Shown: piece by piece, positions 7,200 to 12,905 of the stretch
Numbering within the stretch: the first letter of the stretch is position 1
Layout of the letters: the number at the start of each line of letters is the position of its first letter
Assembly: GCA_910584325.1 (NCBI GenBank)
Contig: CAJTZH010000073.1
Location: 1 to 13,902 of the forward strand
Length of the DNA stretch: 13,902 bases
Reading direction: 5' to 3'
Source: an uncultured Lachnospiraceae bacterium
GTDB taxonomy: Bacteria; Bacillota; Clostridia; Lachnospirales; Lachnospiraceae
Position numbers and translations under genes: made by a program
The notes under the pieces: model-generated
Databases searched by the model: none
Seen by the model: the letters and a program-made list of their open reading frames with translations, nothing else
What the model was told of the DNA's origin: nothing

Positions 7200-8930
7200 A
7201 TGGCAGCAGTAAAAAATCCGGTATTGACGGGGTTTCACCCGGACCCGTCCATGATTTGCGTGGGAGATGATTACTATATTGCGACGTCTACATTTGAATG
7301 GTTTCCGGGAGTTGCGCTTTATCATTCAAGAGACTTAGCGCACTGGGAACTGCTCCCGGCGCCGCTTAACCGGTTAAGTCAGTTAAATATGACAGGAGAG
7401 CAGTGTTCCACCGGAGTCTGGGCGCCGGATTTAAGCTACTGCGACGGCAGATTCTATTTGATTTATACGGACGTAAAGACCGGAAACAGCGGTATGACGT
7501 TTTATGACGTAAGAAATTATCTTGTGACGGCGGACGATATCTGCGGAGAATGGAGCGAGCCTGTTTACTTAAACAGCAGCGGTTTCGACCCTTCGCTGTT
7601 TCATGACGACGACGGAAGAAGCTGGTTTGTCAATATGCAGTTTGATTATCGTCCGTGGAATATCCGTTTTGGCGGAATCGTGATACAGGAGTATTCCAAA
7701 GAAGAACAAAAGCTTATCGGAGAGCCAAAGAATATTTTTGTGGGAACGACGCGCCGCGTGACGGAAGCACCGCACATTTATAAAAAAGACGGATATTATT
7801 ATCTGTTCTGTGCCGAGGGCGGTACAAAATATGACCACTGTGAGACGGTGGTGCGCAGTAAAAATATTCTGGGACCTTACGAATTAAGTCCGTTCTCACC
7901 GTTGATTACATCAAAACCGTATCCGTTAAACCCGCTGCAGAAAGCGGGACATGCGAGCATTGCCAAGGGAGCGGACGGGAAATGGTATCTCGCGCATTTG
8001 TGCGGACGACCGGTCGGGAAAGAACGCTGTTGTATTCTTGGAAGAGAGACGGCAATTCAGGAACTTGTCTGGGAGGACGGCTGGCCAAGACTGTCCGGCG
8101 GCGTCAACGAACCGGCGGAATTTTTTGAAGCGCCGTGCAAATCCATGGCAGCGCCGGGCGCACCTTCGGGGTCGTCAGAAAGCGCGGCACTGCCGGAATA
8201 TGCGGCGTTATCGGAAACTGTACCGCCAAAGTTTTCTCCTTCATGGTCAAAGACAGGCATTTGGGCGGGACAGGACTGGCGGGACGATTTTGATAAAGAA
8301 AACTGGAATCCGCGTTTTCTGTCGTTGCGTATACCGCTTTCAAAGCGGGCAAGCCTTCGCGAGCGGACAGGGTGGCTCCGCCTGTACGGCAGGGAATCGC
8401 TGGAGTCGTTATATGAACAGTCGTTCCTTGCGGCAAGACAGCAGCATTTCTATTTTCAGGCGGATACGAAGCTGGAATGTTCTCCGGTCAGCTATCAGCA
8501 GACGGCGGGACTTGTTTATTACTATGACACATTAAGCTGGTACTATTTGTGCGTGACTGCCGATGAGCAGAAGGGGAGAGTGCTTACGGTCATGCAAAAA
8601 ATACTGAACCAGTTTTCCATGCCGCTTGGCGTGGGAGTTTCCATACCGGACGAAGGTGCGGTATATTTAAGACTGGAAGCAAAAAAAGAGACGGCGCAGT
8701 TTTATTATTCCTTAGACGGCGTACAGTACGAAGCAATCGGAGATACGCTTGACGCGACGGTCTTGTCGGATGATTATTACAGAAAAATAAGCACGAGCAG
8801 GTTTACGGGAGCGTTTGTGGGAATCTGCTGTCAGGATATTGCGGGACGGGGAGGATACGCGGATTTCGATTACTTTGAATATCGTGCCCGGAATCGTGAC
8901 GAATCGGAAAGGATAGAAAATGGCAGGTAA
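7200..8930 (+). CDS. xynB: Glycoside hydrolase family 43 beta-xylosidase
   Basis: Predicted to release xylose from the non-reducing ends of xylo-oligosaccharides in the cytoplasm: no signal peptide is visible. The N-terminal five-bladed propeller (about 5-305) carries the family's three acids: general base D15 in NPVLTGFHPDPSMI, D130 in SGFDPSLFHDDDG, and general acid E189 in RRVTEAPHIYKK. Spacing matches the well-studied Selenomonas ruminantium xylosidase (Asp14/Glu186). Residues about 358-565 form the C-terminal beta-sandwich (DWRDDF start; YADFDYFEYR end) that in this subfamily closes the active site. Between them, about 311-354 is an Ala/Pro/Ser/Gly-rich linker that looks like an insertion and raises the length to 576, compared with roughly 535-545 in typical relatives. 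AGGAGG lies 6 nt before the ATG. Side arabinofuranosidase activity is possible. The last 11 bases overlap the next gene. Confidence 0.93.
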   Translation: MAAVKNPVLTGFHPDPSMICVGDDYYIATSTFEWFPGVALYHSRDLAHWELLPAPLNRLSQLNMTGEQCSTGVWAPDLSYCDGRFYLIYTDVKTGNSGMTFYDVRNYLVTADDICGEWSEPVYLNSSGFDPSLFHDDDGRSWFVNMQFDYRPWNIRFGGIVIQEYSKEEQKLIGEPKNIFVGTTRRVTEAPHIYKKDGYYYLFCAEGGTKYDHCETVVRSKNILGPYELSPFSPLITSKPYPLNPLQKAGHASIAKGADGKWYLAHLCGRPVGKERCCILGRETAIQELVWEDGWPRLSGGVNEPAEFFEAPCKSMAAPGAPSGSSESAALPEYAALSETVPPKFSPSWSKTGIWAGQDWRDDFDKENWNPRFLSLRIPLSKRASLRERTGWLRLYGRESLESLYEQSFLAARQQHFYFQADTKLECSPVSYQQTAGLVYYYDTLSWYYLCVTADEQKGRVLTVMQKILNQFSMPLGVGVSIPDEGAVYLRLEAKKETAQFYYSLDGVQYEAIGDTLDATVLSDDYYRKISTSRFTGAFVGICCQDIAGRGGYADFDYFEYRARNRDESERIENGR

Positions 8931-9102
8931 AACAAATTGTGATTTATGCGGTCATTACGCGTATGACGCAGAAGAGGAATGTTATTTCTGCGACCTGAAT
9001 TTAGACGAGGACGATATGATGCGTTTTCTTACCGGAAGTAATGACAGCTGCCATTATTTTCAGTTATATGACGAGTACGCGGTCGTGAGAAAACAGATTT
9101 AA
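8920..9102 (+). CDS. Small four-cysteine protein (DUF6472-like)
   Basis: A 60-residue protein overlapping the xylosidase stop by 11 bases, with AAAGGA upstream inside that gene. It has C8-x2-C11 near the N-terminus and C21-x2-C24 (CYFCDLNLDEDDM), suggesting a small zinc- or iron-binding knuckle, followed by an acidic block and a C46-containing HYFQLYDEY segment. I recognise this layout from short Lachnospiraceae proteins annotated DUF6472; the exact family name is from memory. Function unknown. Overlap with the upstream gene and a 20-bp gap to the cyclo-ligase gene point to one transcript. Such small proteins often travel next to the cyclo-ligase rather than with sugar hydrolases (inference). 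Confidence 0.75.
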   Translation: MAGKTNCDLCGHYAYDAEEECYFCDLNLDEDDMMRFLTGSNDSCHYFQLYDEYAVVRKQI

Positions 9103-9122
9103 CGGAAATCGACGAGTGTTTT

Positions 9123-9686
9123 ATGGAGCAGTTTTTAGACAAGAAGGAAATCAGAAAGCGGATGCTTGCAAAGCGACAGGAGCTTTCGAACGAGGAAGTC
9201 GGGGAAAAATCACAACAAATCTGCGCGCGGCTGAAAAAGCTGGATATCTTTTGCCGCAGCAAAAATATTTGTCTGTACATGCCTGTCCGAAACGAAGTAG
9301 ACGTCACGCTGCTTTTTGAAATCGTGTGGGAAAGCAAAAAACAACTGTGGCTTCCACGGGTAGACAAAAATACAGGGCAGATGCGTTTTTTTTCATATGG
9401 GAAGGATACGCCTCTGATGAAGGGGATGTATAACATTTTGGAGCCGGATGGCACGCGCTGTCTCGTTCCCGATGAAACGACGCTCGTTGTTATGCCGGGA
9501 GCCGTTTTTTCACGGAACAGGGAACGGATTGGATACGGCGGCGGATATTATGACAGATTTCTTGCGGAAAATGAAATGTGCAGGACAGTTGCGGTCTGCT
9601 ATGATTTCCAGATTCTTAAAAGTATACCGGCGCAATTACATGATATAAAGCCGGAGATGATTATCAGCGAAGAGAGAATATTTTGA
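9123..9686 (+). CDS. 5-formyltetrahydrofolate cyclo-ligase
   Basis: Converts 5-formyl-THF to 5,10-methenyl-THF with ATP, returning a storage folate to one-carbon metabolism in the cytoplasm. The 187-residue length is normal for the family. N-terminal KKEIRKRMLAKR (7-18) carries the basic residues expected for ATP/substrate contact; LYMPVRNEVDV (51-61) is the usual substrate-pocket strand; the hallmark GYGGGYYDRF is at 137-146. The usual FD before this motif is F129-S130 here (VMPGAVFSRNRERIG), a small departure. The ATG at 9123 has only a weak ribosome-binding site (GACGAG), so translation may depend on coupling to the small upstream gene, which ends 20 bp before. The gene ends the operon; the terminator hairpin begins in its stop codon. 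Confidence 0.93.
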   Translation: MEQFLDKKEIRKRMLAKRQELSNEEVGEKSQQICARLKKLDIFCRSKNICLYMPVRNEVDVTLLFEIVWESKKQLWLPRVDKNTGQMRFFSYGKDTPLMKGMYNILEPDGTRCLVPDETTLVVMPGAVFSRNRERIGYGGGYYDRFLAENEMCRTVAVCYDFQILKSIPAQLHDIKPEMIISEERIF

Positions 9687-9726
9687 AAAAGCCTGTTTGC
9701 CGCAAAAGCGGCAGTGCAGGCTTTTT
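9686..9726 (+). terminator. Intrinsic terminator of the 6159-9686 operon
   Basis: A perfect 10-bp outer stem (AAAAAGCCTG 9686-9695 with CAGGCTTTTT 9717-9726) encloses a second perfect 5-bp stem, GCCGC/GCGGC, with an AAAA loop. It ends in a T-run. The A-rich 5' arm means it could also act on the opposite strand. Confidence 0.9.
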
Positions 9727-9782
9727 ATTGTGCAATAAATTAATATGGTAAATATATTTTTAATCAGGATGAAAAAATTATC

Positions 9783-9808
9783 AACAGATTCTTTTGCCCA
9801 ATCGTATT
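9783..9808 (+). promoter_or_regulatory. Possible ECF-type (autoregulated) promoter
   Basis: AAC (9783-9785) and CGTATT (9803-9808) are separated by 17 bp. That is the -35 AAC / -10 CGT layout of many ECF sigma promoters, and it lies just upstream of an ECF sigma gene. Such genes commonly control themselves. The -35 box lacks the usual preceding GA, so this remains tentative. Confidence 0.35.
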
Positions 9809-9827
9809 CTAAGTAGGAGGTGATAAA

Positions 9828-10295
9828 GTGAATGAACATATGATACGGGAAATATATGAGCGTCATGCGGACAATGTGTACCGATTGTGTTATTCATATC
9901 TGAAAAATACAGAGGACGCCAAGGATGCCCTTCAAAATACATTTGTCAGGCTGATGAAAACTGAAAAAGAGTTTGAAAGCGTGGAACATGAGAAAGGGTG
10001 GCTGATTGTAACGGCGGGGAATGTCTGTAAGGATATGCTGAAGTCCTTCTGGAGAAAGAAAGTGACGATAGACGACGAATCATTTTCGAATATTCCGGTT
10101 CATGACGAAAACAGGGAGCTGCTTCTGGCAGTACTTTCACTTCCGGTAAAATACCGTATTTCACTGTATCTGCATTATTACGAAGGATATACGTCGGCAG
10201 AAATTGCCAAGTTAATGAAAAAGAGCGACGGAACGGTAAGGGGATATCTTGCGAAGGGAAGAGATTTGTTAAAGGAAAGGTTAGGTGAGGTTTAA
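9828..10295 (+). CDS. ECF-type RNA polymerase sigma factor
   Basis: A sigma-70 family extracytoplasmic-function sigma factor of 155 residues, the normal size (regions 2 and 4 only). Region 2 is at about 5-70: YERHADNVYRLCYSYL, then DAKDALQNTFVRLMK for core binding and -10 recognition. Region 4 is at about 98-152: LSLPVKYRISLYLHYYEGYTSAEIAKLM, then the recognition helix SDGTVRGYLAKGRDLLKERL. The GTG start is set by AGGAGG at 9815-9820, 7 nt upstream. The stop TAA overlaps the next gene's ATG by one base (TAATG), the usual coupling of a sigma factor with its membrane-anchored regulator. The signal it senses cannot be read from the sequence. Confidence 0.93.
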   Translation: MNEHMIREIYERHADNVYRLCYSYLKNTEDAKDALQNTFVRLMKTEKEFESVEHEKGWLIVTAGNVCKDMLKSFWRKKVTIDDESFSNIPVHDENRELLLAVLSLPVKYRISLYLHYYEGYTSAEIAKLMKKSDGTVRGYLAKGRDLLKERLGEV

Positions 10296-11068
10296 TGAAA
10301 AATCGATTTAGAAGAGTATTTGACAAAGTTTCTCTGGACAGCGCGGAGAGAAACAGTATTATCGAAAATGTTGTGAATCATCAGCGTGTTGAAAGAGAAG
10401 GAAGGCATTTCTGGCAGACAAATGCGGGTGGAATCGTTATGGGCTGTGCGGCGCTGGTTGTATTTGTTCTGATTAATGCAGCGATATTTGGCGGAATGAA
10501 TAAAGGAGCGGCAACGCCGATGGCACCGTCAGACTTGGAATGGGCAGATTCTATGGATTTTCCACCGGATGCAGTACCGGAACCACATGAATCGGTGCAT
10601 ATTATTGTATCGGCAGGCGTACATGATGCAAATCATTGGGGCGAAGTGTACCTGGATATGGCGGTAAATTTCTTGTATTACAAGGAACGTGCCATGGAAG
10701 AGGAATGCGGATATCAGGAGCTGTTTGATGAGGACATCAAGGACCACATTAATAATGGAACATATAGTGGTATTCCATCAGGAAGCTGGATAGTCAGTAT
10801 CGGGGCAGATGATAATCTTCTTGATAATGCTGAGAATCTTGAGCTTGTGAAAATGTATATTGATACACTTGCTGCAAATGTAGGGTTTGAGGTGAAGGAC
10901 ATGAATATATATCCTTCTTTTGGCTGGATGATGTCTGAGGCTGAAACAGTTTCAAATGATGCGGCAGATGATTCTTCACATCCGACGGACGCAGTAACTG
11001 TTGAAACAGTTTCAAATGATGTGGCAGATAATTCTTCACATCCGATGGATGGTACCGGCACCACTTGA
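10295..11068 (+). CDS. Putative one-TM anti-sigma protein, coupled to the ECF sigma gene
   Basis: The start ATG overlaps the sigma-factor stop. The 257-residue product has a basic cytoplasmic N-terminus (1-44: MKNRFRRVFDKVSLDSAERN..), one hydrophobic membrane segment (about 45-65), and an external acidic C-terminal domain (about 95-210: HIIVSAGVHDANHWGEVYLDM, then SGIPSGSWIVSIGADDNLL). The layout and coupling fit an anti-sigma factor. No zinc-binding ZAS motif is visible, so the family is not certain. Residues about 217-252 hold two copies of a TVSND.AD.SSHP repeat. The last few codons arise from a frame change: the following DNA is a second copy of the external domain out of frame, and translation ends at TGA 11066. 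The original C-terminus was probably different. See the duplication entries. Confidence 0.75.
   Translation: MKNRFRRVFDKVSLDSAERNSIIENVVNHQRVEREGRHFWQTNAGGIVMGCAALVVFVLINAAIFGGMNKGAATPMAPSDLEWADSMDFPPDAVPEPHESVHIIVSAGVHDANHWGEVYLDMAVNFLYYKERAMEEECGYQELFDEDIKDHINNGTYSGIPSGSWIVSIGADDNLLDNAENLELVKMYIDTLAANVGFEVKDMNIYPSFGWMMSEAETVSNDAADDSSHPTDAVTVETVSNDVADNSSHPMDGTGTT
10574..10927 (+). repeat. Tandem duplication, copy A (inside the putative anti-sigma gene)
   Basis: This segment, encoding the external domain, is repeated about 477 bp downstream at 11052-11403. The best-preserved part starts at 10771 and matches 11254 onward, with 32 identical bases before the first difference and only scattered substitutions after it. 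The offset of 477 bp (159 codons) is a multiple of three, so the original duplication was in frame. Confidence 0.88.
10943..11050 (+). repeat. Short direct repeat with 60-bp period
   Basis: Two copies of about 48 bp (from 10943 and from 11003) encode TVSNDAADDSSHPTD and TVSNDVADNSSHPMD, separated by 12 bp. They differ at only a few bases. They lie exactly between the two large duplicated segments and may have served as the recombination joint or a flexible linker. Confidence 0.85.
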
Positions 11069-11403
11069 ATCGGTGCGTATTATCGTATCGCCAGGTGTAC
11101 ATGATGCAAATCATGATGGCGAAGTGTACATGGATCTGGCGATAAATTAATGGCTTTTAAGGAAATTGCCGAGAAAGAGGAACGCGGATATCAGGAGCAG
11201 TTTGACGCCTTCGCCACTAACGTTATCAATAATCATAAAATTCATTCTGGCAGTATTCCATCAGGAAGCTGGATAGTCAGTATCGGAGCAGATGATAATC
11301 TTCTTGACAATGAGGAGAATCTTGAGCTTGTGAAAATAGCTATTGATGCACTTGCTGCAAAGGCAGGGTTTGAGGTGGAGGACATAAATATATATCCTTT
11401 CTT
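11052..11403 (+). repeat. Tandem duplication, copy B (decayed)
   Basis: Second copy of 10574-10927. It has one extra base at the upstream junction (about 11043-11052), one missing base just before 11159, and a two-codon insertion before 11254. The two single-base changes offset each other. Confidence 0.88.
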
Positions 11404-11448
11404 TAACTGGATTAGAGTAGACGCACGGATAAAAAGTAGTAATCATTC

Positions 11449-11477
11449 TTGTTTTCTTTTGAAAAATTTGTTATACT
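11449..11477 (+). promoter_or_regulatory. Sigma-A promoter with extended -10 for the flavin reductase/rubredoxin gene
   Basis: TTGTTT (11449-11454) and TATACT (11472-11477) are separated by 17 bp, with a TGn extension (11469-11471) directly before the -10 box. The start codon follows about 28 bp later. The promoter lies in the decayed end of the duplicated segment. Confidence 0.75.
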
Positions 11478-11505
11478 AATGAGAAAGCAGAAAAGGAGGA
11501 TGATT

Positions 11506-12114
11506 ATGGACAACAAAACAATGTACAAGCTCAGTTACGGTTTATTCGTACTGACGGCAAACGAAAACGGAAAAGATAACGGCTGTATTATCAATACGGC
11601 GATACAGCTTACCTCGGAACCGCACAGAATCAGTATTGCGGTTAATAAAGCAAACAAGACGCATGATATGATAATGGATACGAAGAAATTTACGGTATCC
11701 ATTCTCAGCGAGGAGGCTGATTTCGGATTGTTTCAACATTTCGGATTCCAGTCAGGTAAGAATGTAGATAAATTTGCGGATTTTACAGATTGTAAGCGTG
11801 GTTTTAACGGCTGCAATTATATCACGAGAGGAACAAACGGATATATCGCGGGCTGGGTTGAACAGACGATTGACCTTGGCACCCACACGTTGTTCATCGC
11901 AACGGTGACGGATATGGAAGTACTTGGTTTGGTACCGTCCGCAACGTATACGTACTATCAGCAGAATATTAAACCAAAGCCAAAGAAGGAGGAGACAAAG
12001 CCGGGATACCGTTGTACGGTATGCGGTTATGTGTACGAGGGAGAGGAACTTCCGGCAGATTTTATCTGTCCGGTATGTAAGCACCCTGCAAGCGATTTTG
12101 AAAAAACAAATTAG
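11506..12114 (+). CDS. Flavin reductase-like / rubredoxin fusion protein
   Basis: A 202-residue electron carrier. Residues about 1-150 are an FMN-binding flavin-reductase-like domain (YKLSYGLFVLTANENG start; GCIINTAIQLTSEPHRISIAVNK; HTLFIATVTDMEVL). After a Lys/Pro linker (156-166), a short rubredoxin domain follows with iron ligands C170-x2-C173 and C188-x2-C191 (YRCTVCGYVYEGEELPADFICPVC). It lacks the usual loop between the two pairs, as in other short rubredoxin modules. The layout equals the high-molecular-weight rubredoxin of Moorella, which passes electrons from NADH to the flavodiiron protein FprA to reduce NO or O2. A role in oxygen/NO defence is thus likely but not shown here. ATG 11506 is chosen because AAGGAGG (11493-11499) is 6 nt upstream; the ATG at 11500 touches the site. 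Own promoter and terminator make it monocistronic. Confidence 0.9.
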   Translation: MDNKTMYKLSYGLFVLTANENGKDNGCIINTAIQLTSEPHRISIAVNKANKTHDMIMDTKKFTVSILSEEADFGLFQHFGFQSGKNVDKFADFTDCKRGFNGCNYITRGTNGYIAGWVEQTIDLGTHTLFIATVTDMEVLGLVPSATYTYYQQNIKPKPKKEETKPGYRCTVCGYVYEGEELPADFICPVCKHPASDFEKTN

Positions 12115-12120
12115 TAACGG

Positions 12121-12177
12121 ATTCAAGTATGATGCGGATATGGGTTTACCGTCCGTAATCATACTTGAATTTTTTTG
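12121..12177 (+). terminator. Intrinsic terminator after the rubredoxin fusion gene
   Basis: A perfect 13-bp inverted repeat, ATTCAAGTATGAT (12121-12133) with ATCATACTTGAAT (12158-12170), and a 24-base loop is followed directly by seven T. The stem is AT-rich but long. Its 3' arm also carries the -35 box of the next promoter. Confidence 0.82.
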
Positions 12178-12193
12178 TAAAAAGGCGTAAAAT
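12165..12193 (+). promoter_or_regulatory. Sigma-A promoter for the zinc-ribbon protein, overlapping the terminator
   Basis: TTGAAT (12165-12170, inside the terminator's 3' arm) and TAAAAT (12188-12193) are separated by exactly 17 bp. The terminator's T-tract forms the start of the spacer. The start codon is about 38 bp downstream. Confidence 0.65.
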
Positions 12194-12230
12194 GGGAATA
12201 TCGAAAAGATAAAACAGCGGAGGTATGGAT

Positions 12231-12596
12231 ATGGCACTTGATAAGGATTTTTTTAACAGAATCGGTGAAAAGATTTCGGAAGTCGGGGCGGACGTAAGCC
12301 AGAAGGCGAAAGACGCGTCTGCGGTTCTTTCTCTCAAGAATAAGATTCGCGAGGAAGAAAACAAAGAGAAGTTTATTTATCAGGAAATTGGCAGGAAATA
12401 TTTTGAGGAGCATAAAGCCGACGAGGAAGACCCGTATGCGGACGATATTAAGGCAGTTTTAGCGGCAAAGGCAGGAATTGAGACGCTGCGCGGAGAACTT
12501 CAGGAAATCAAGGGCATCGAGTTCTGTCCGGTATGCAAAGAGGAGATTGACAAAGAAACGATTTTTTGTCCGAAATGCGGAAATAAAGTCCGGTAA
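12231..12596 (+). CDS. Small helical protein with C-terminal zinc ribbon
   Basis: The 121-residue product begins at ATG 12231, because GGAGGT (12219-12224) is 6 nt upstream; it abuts the alternative ATG at 12225. Residues about 5-95 are helical and charged (FFNRIGEKISEVGADVSQKA, then a K/E-rich coiled-coil-like stretch and an acidic EEDPYADDIKA segment). The C-terminus is a zinc ribbon with C99-x2-C102 and C113-x2-C116 (FCPVCKEEID..IFCPKCGNKV). There is no membrane segment. Proteins of this layout are common in clostridia and annotated only as zinc-ribbon domain-containing; function unknown. It has its own promoter and no convincing terminator before the next promoter. Confidence 0.85.
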   Translation: MALDKDFFNRIGEKISEVGADVSQKAKDASAVLSLKNKIREEENKEKFIYQEIGRKYFEEHKADEEDPYADDIKAVLAAKAGIETLRGELQEIKGIEFCPVCKEEIDKETIFCPKCGNKVR

Positions 12597-12673
12597 GACG
12601 GTTGGTTCTTTTGGGTGAAGCGGCTGCCGGAAATTATATAGTTATTAAAAATTATTAAAATTTTGTTAATTTA

Positions 12674-12702
12674 TTGACAATATATAATTGATGTGCTATG
12701 AT
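12674..12702 (+). promoter_or_regulatory. Strong sigma-A promoter for the riboswitch-hflKC transcript
   Basis: TTGACA (12674-12679, perfect -35) and TATGAT (12697-12702) have a 17-bp spacer and a TGC extension before the -10 box. An AT-rich tract lies upstream (about 12635-12673), like an UP element. Transcription should begin near 12708-12710, just before the leader RNA. This is the best promoter in the window. Confidence 0.92.
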
Positions 12703-12716
12703 TAAGTTACATTAAT

Positions 12717-12809
12717 AAAAGGGAGTAGCAAGCGACGATTATCGTTTATGCATGCGTCAGTACGATTAGAGGAATCTAATCCGCAGCCTATGTAAATTGC
12801 GAGACTTTT
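12717..12809 (+). ncRNA. yybP-ykoY-like manganese riboswitch aptamer
   Basis: The leader begins AAAAGGGAGTAGC (12717-12729) and ends TTGCGAGACTTTT (12797-12809). These match the conserved ends of yybP-ykoY RNAs as I remember them (AAAGGGGAGUAGC .. AGCAAGACCUUU). P1 forms between AAAAG (12717-12721) and CTTTT (12805-12809); GCAA (12728-12731) can pair with TTGC (12797-12800). An inner hairpin GATTAGA-GGAA-TCTAATC (12764-12781) sits on a TGCG/CGCA stem (12753-12756 with 12782-12785) with a GTCAGTA-containing loop like the family's conserved internal loop. Known members bind Mn2+ and switch genes on. P1's 3' strand is shared with the terminator that follows, which fits an ON switch. Family call from memory of the consensus, not from a model search. 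Confidence 0.75.
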
Positions 12810-12843
12810 ATGATGGCAGATGCCATGATAAGAGTCTCTTTTT
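12801..12843 (+). terminator. Riboswitch expression platform: intrinsic terminator
   Basis: An 18-nt 5' arm (12801-12818, starting GAGACTTTTATG) pairs with 12821-12838 (TGCCATGATAAGAGTCTC), with one mismatch and one wobble, a 2-base loop and then five T. The arm's CTTTT (12805-12809) is the same strand that closes aptamer P1, so aptamer folding and termination exclude each other. It lies upstream of the hflK ribosome-binding site. Confidence 0.88.
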
Positions 12844-12905
12844 CATTGAACGGGACGAATAAATACGAATATCATGGCACACAACAATTTAAAGGAGGAA
12901 ACAGT

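Larger units (their letters stand above)
11052..11479 (+). pseudogene. Relic second external domain of the anti-sigma protein
   Basis: In the frame starting at 11052 the DNA reads VPAPLESVRIIVSPGVHDANHDGEVYMDLAIN and stops at TAA 11148-11150. From the ATG at 11150 it continues in a different frame as MAFKEIAEKEERGYQEQF.. through SIPSGSWIVSIGADDNLLDN to a stop at 11479. Both parts align with the upstream gene's external domain. No ribosome-binding site precedes the 11150 ATG, the product would have no membrane anchor, and its last about 20 codons run through the next gene's promoter. It is therefore most likely untranslated debris. The 11150-11479 stretch is in the same frame as the upstream gene: repairing the two indels would give one continuous protein of about 394 residues with two external domains. 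Confidence 0.7.

Noticed and set aside
7951..8535. Overlapping 194-codon forward reading frame inside the GH43 gene
   Set aside because: Arg/Cys-rich shadow of a clearly real gene, without motifs or a ribosome-binding site.
11449..11505. Longer N-terminus for the rubredoxin fusion protein
   Set aside because: The interval contains the promoter and the ribosome-binding site, so it is not coding.
12810..12905. N-terminal extension of hflK from the ATG at 12810
   Set aside because: This stretch is the riboswitch terminator and untranslated leader; a consensus ribosome-binding site marks 12906 as the start.
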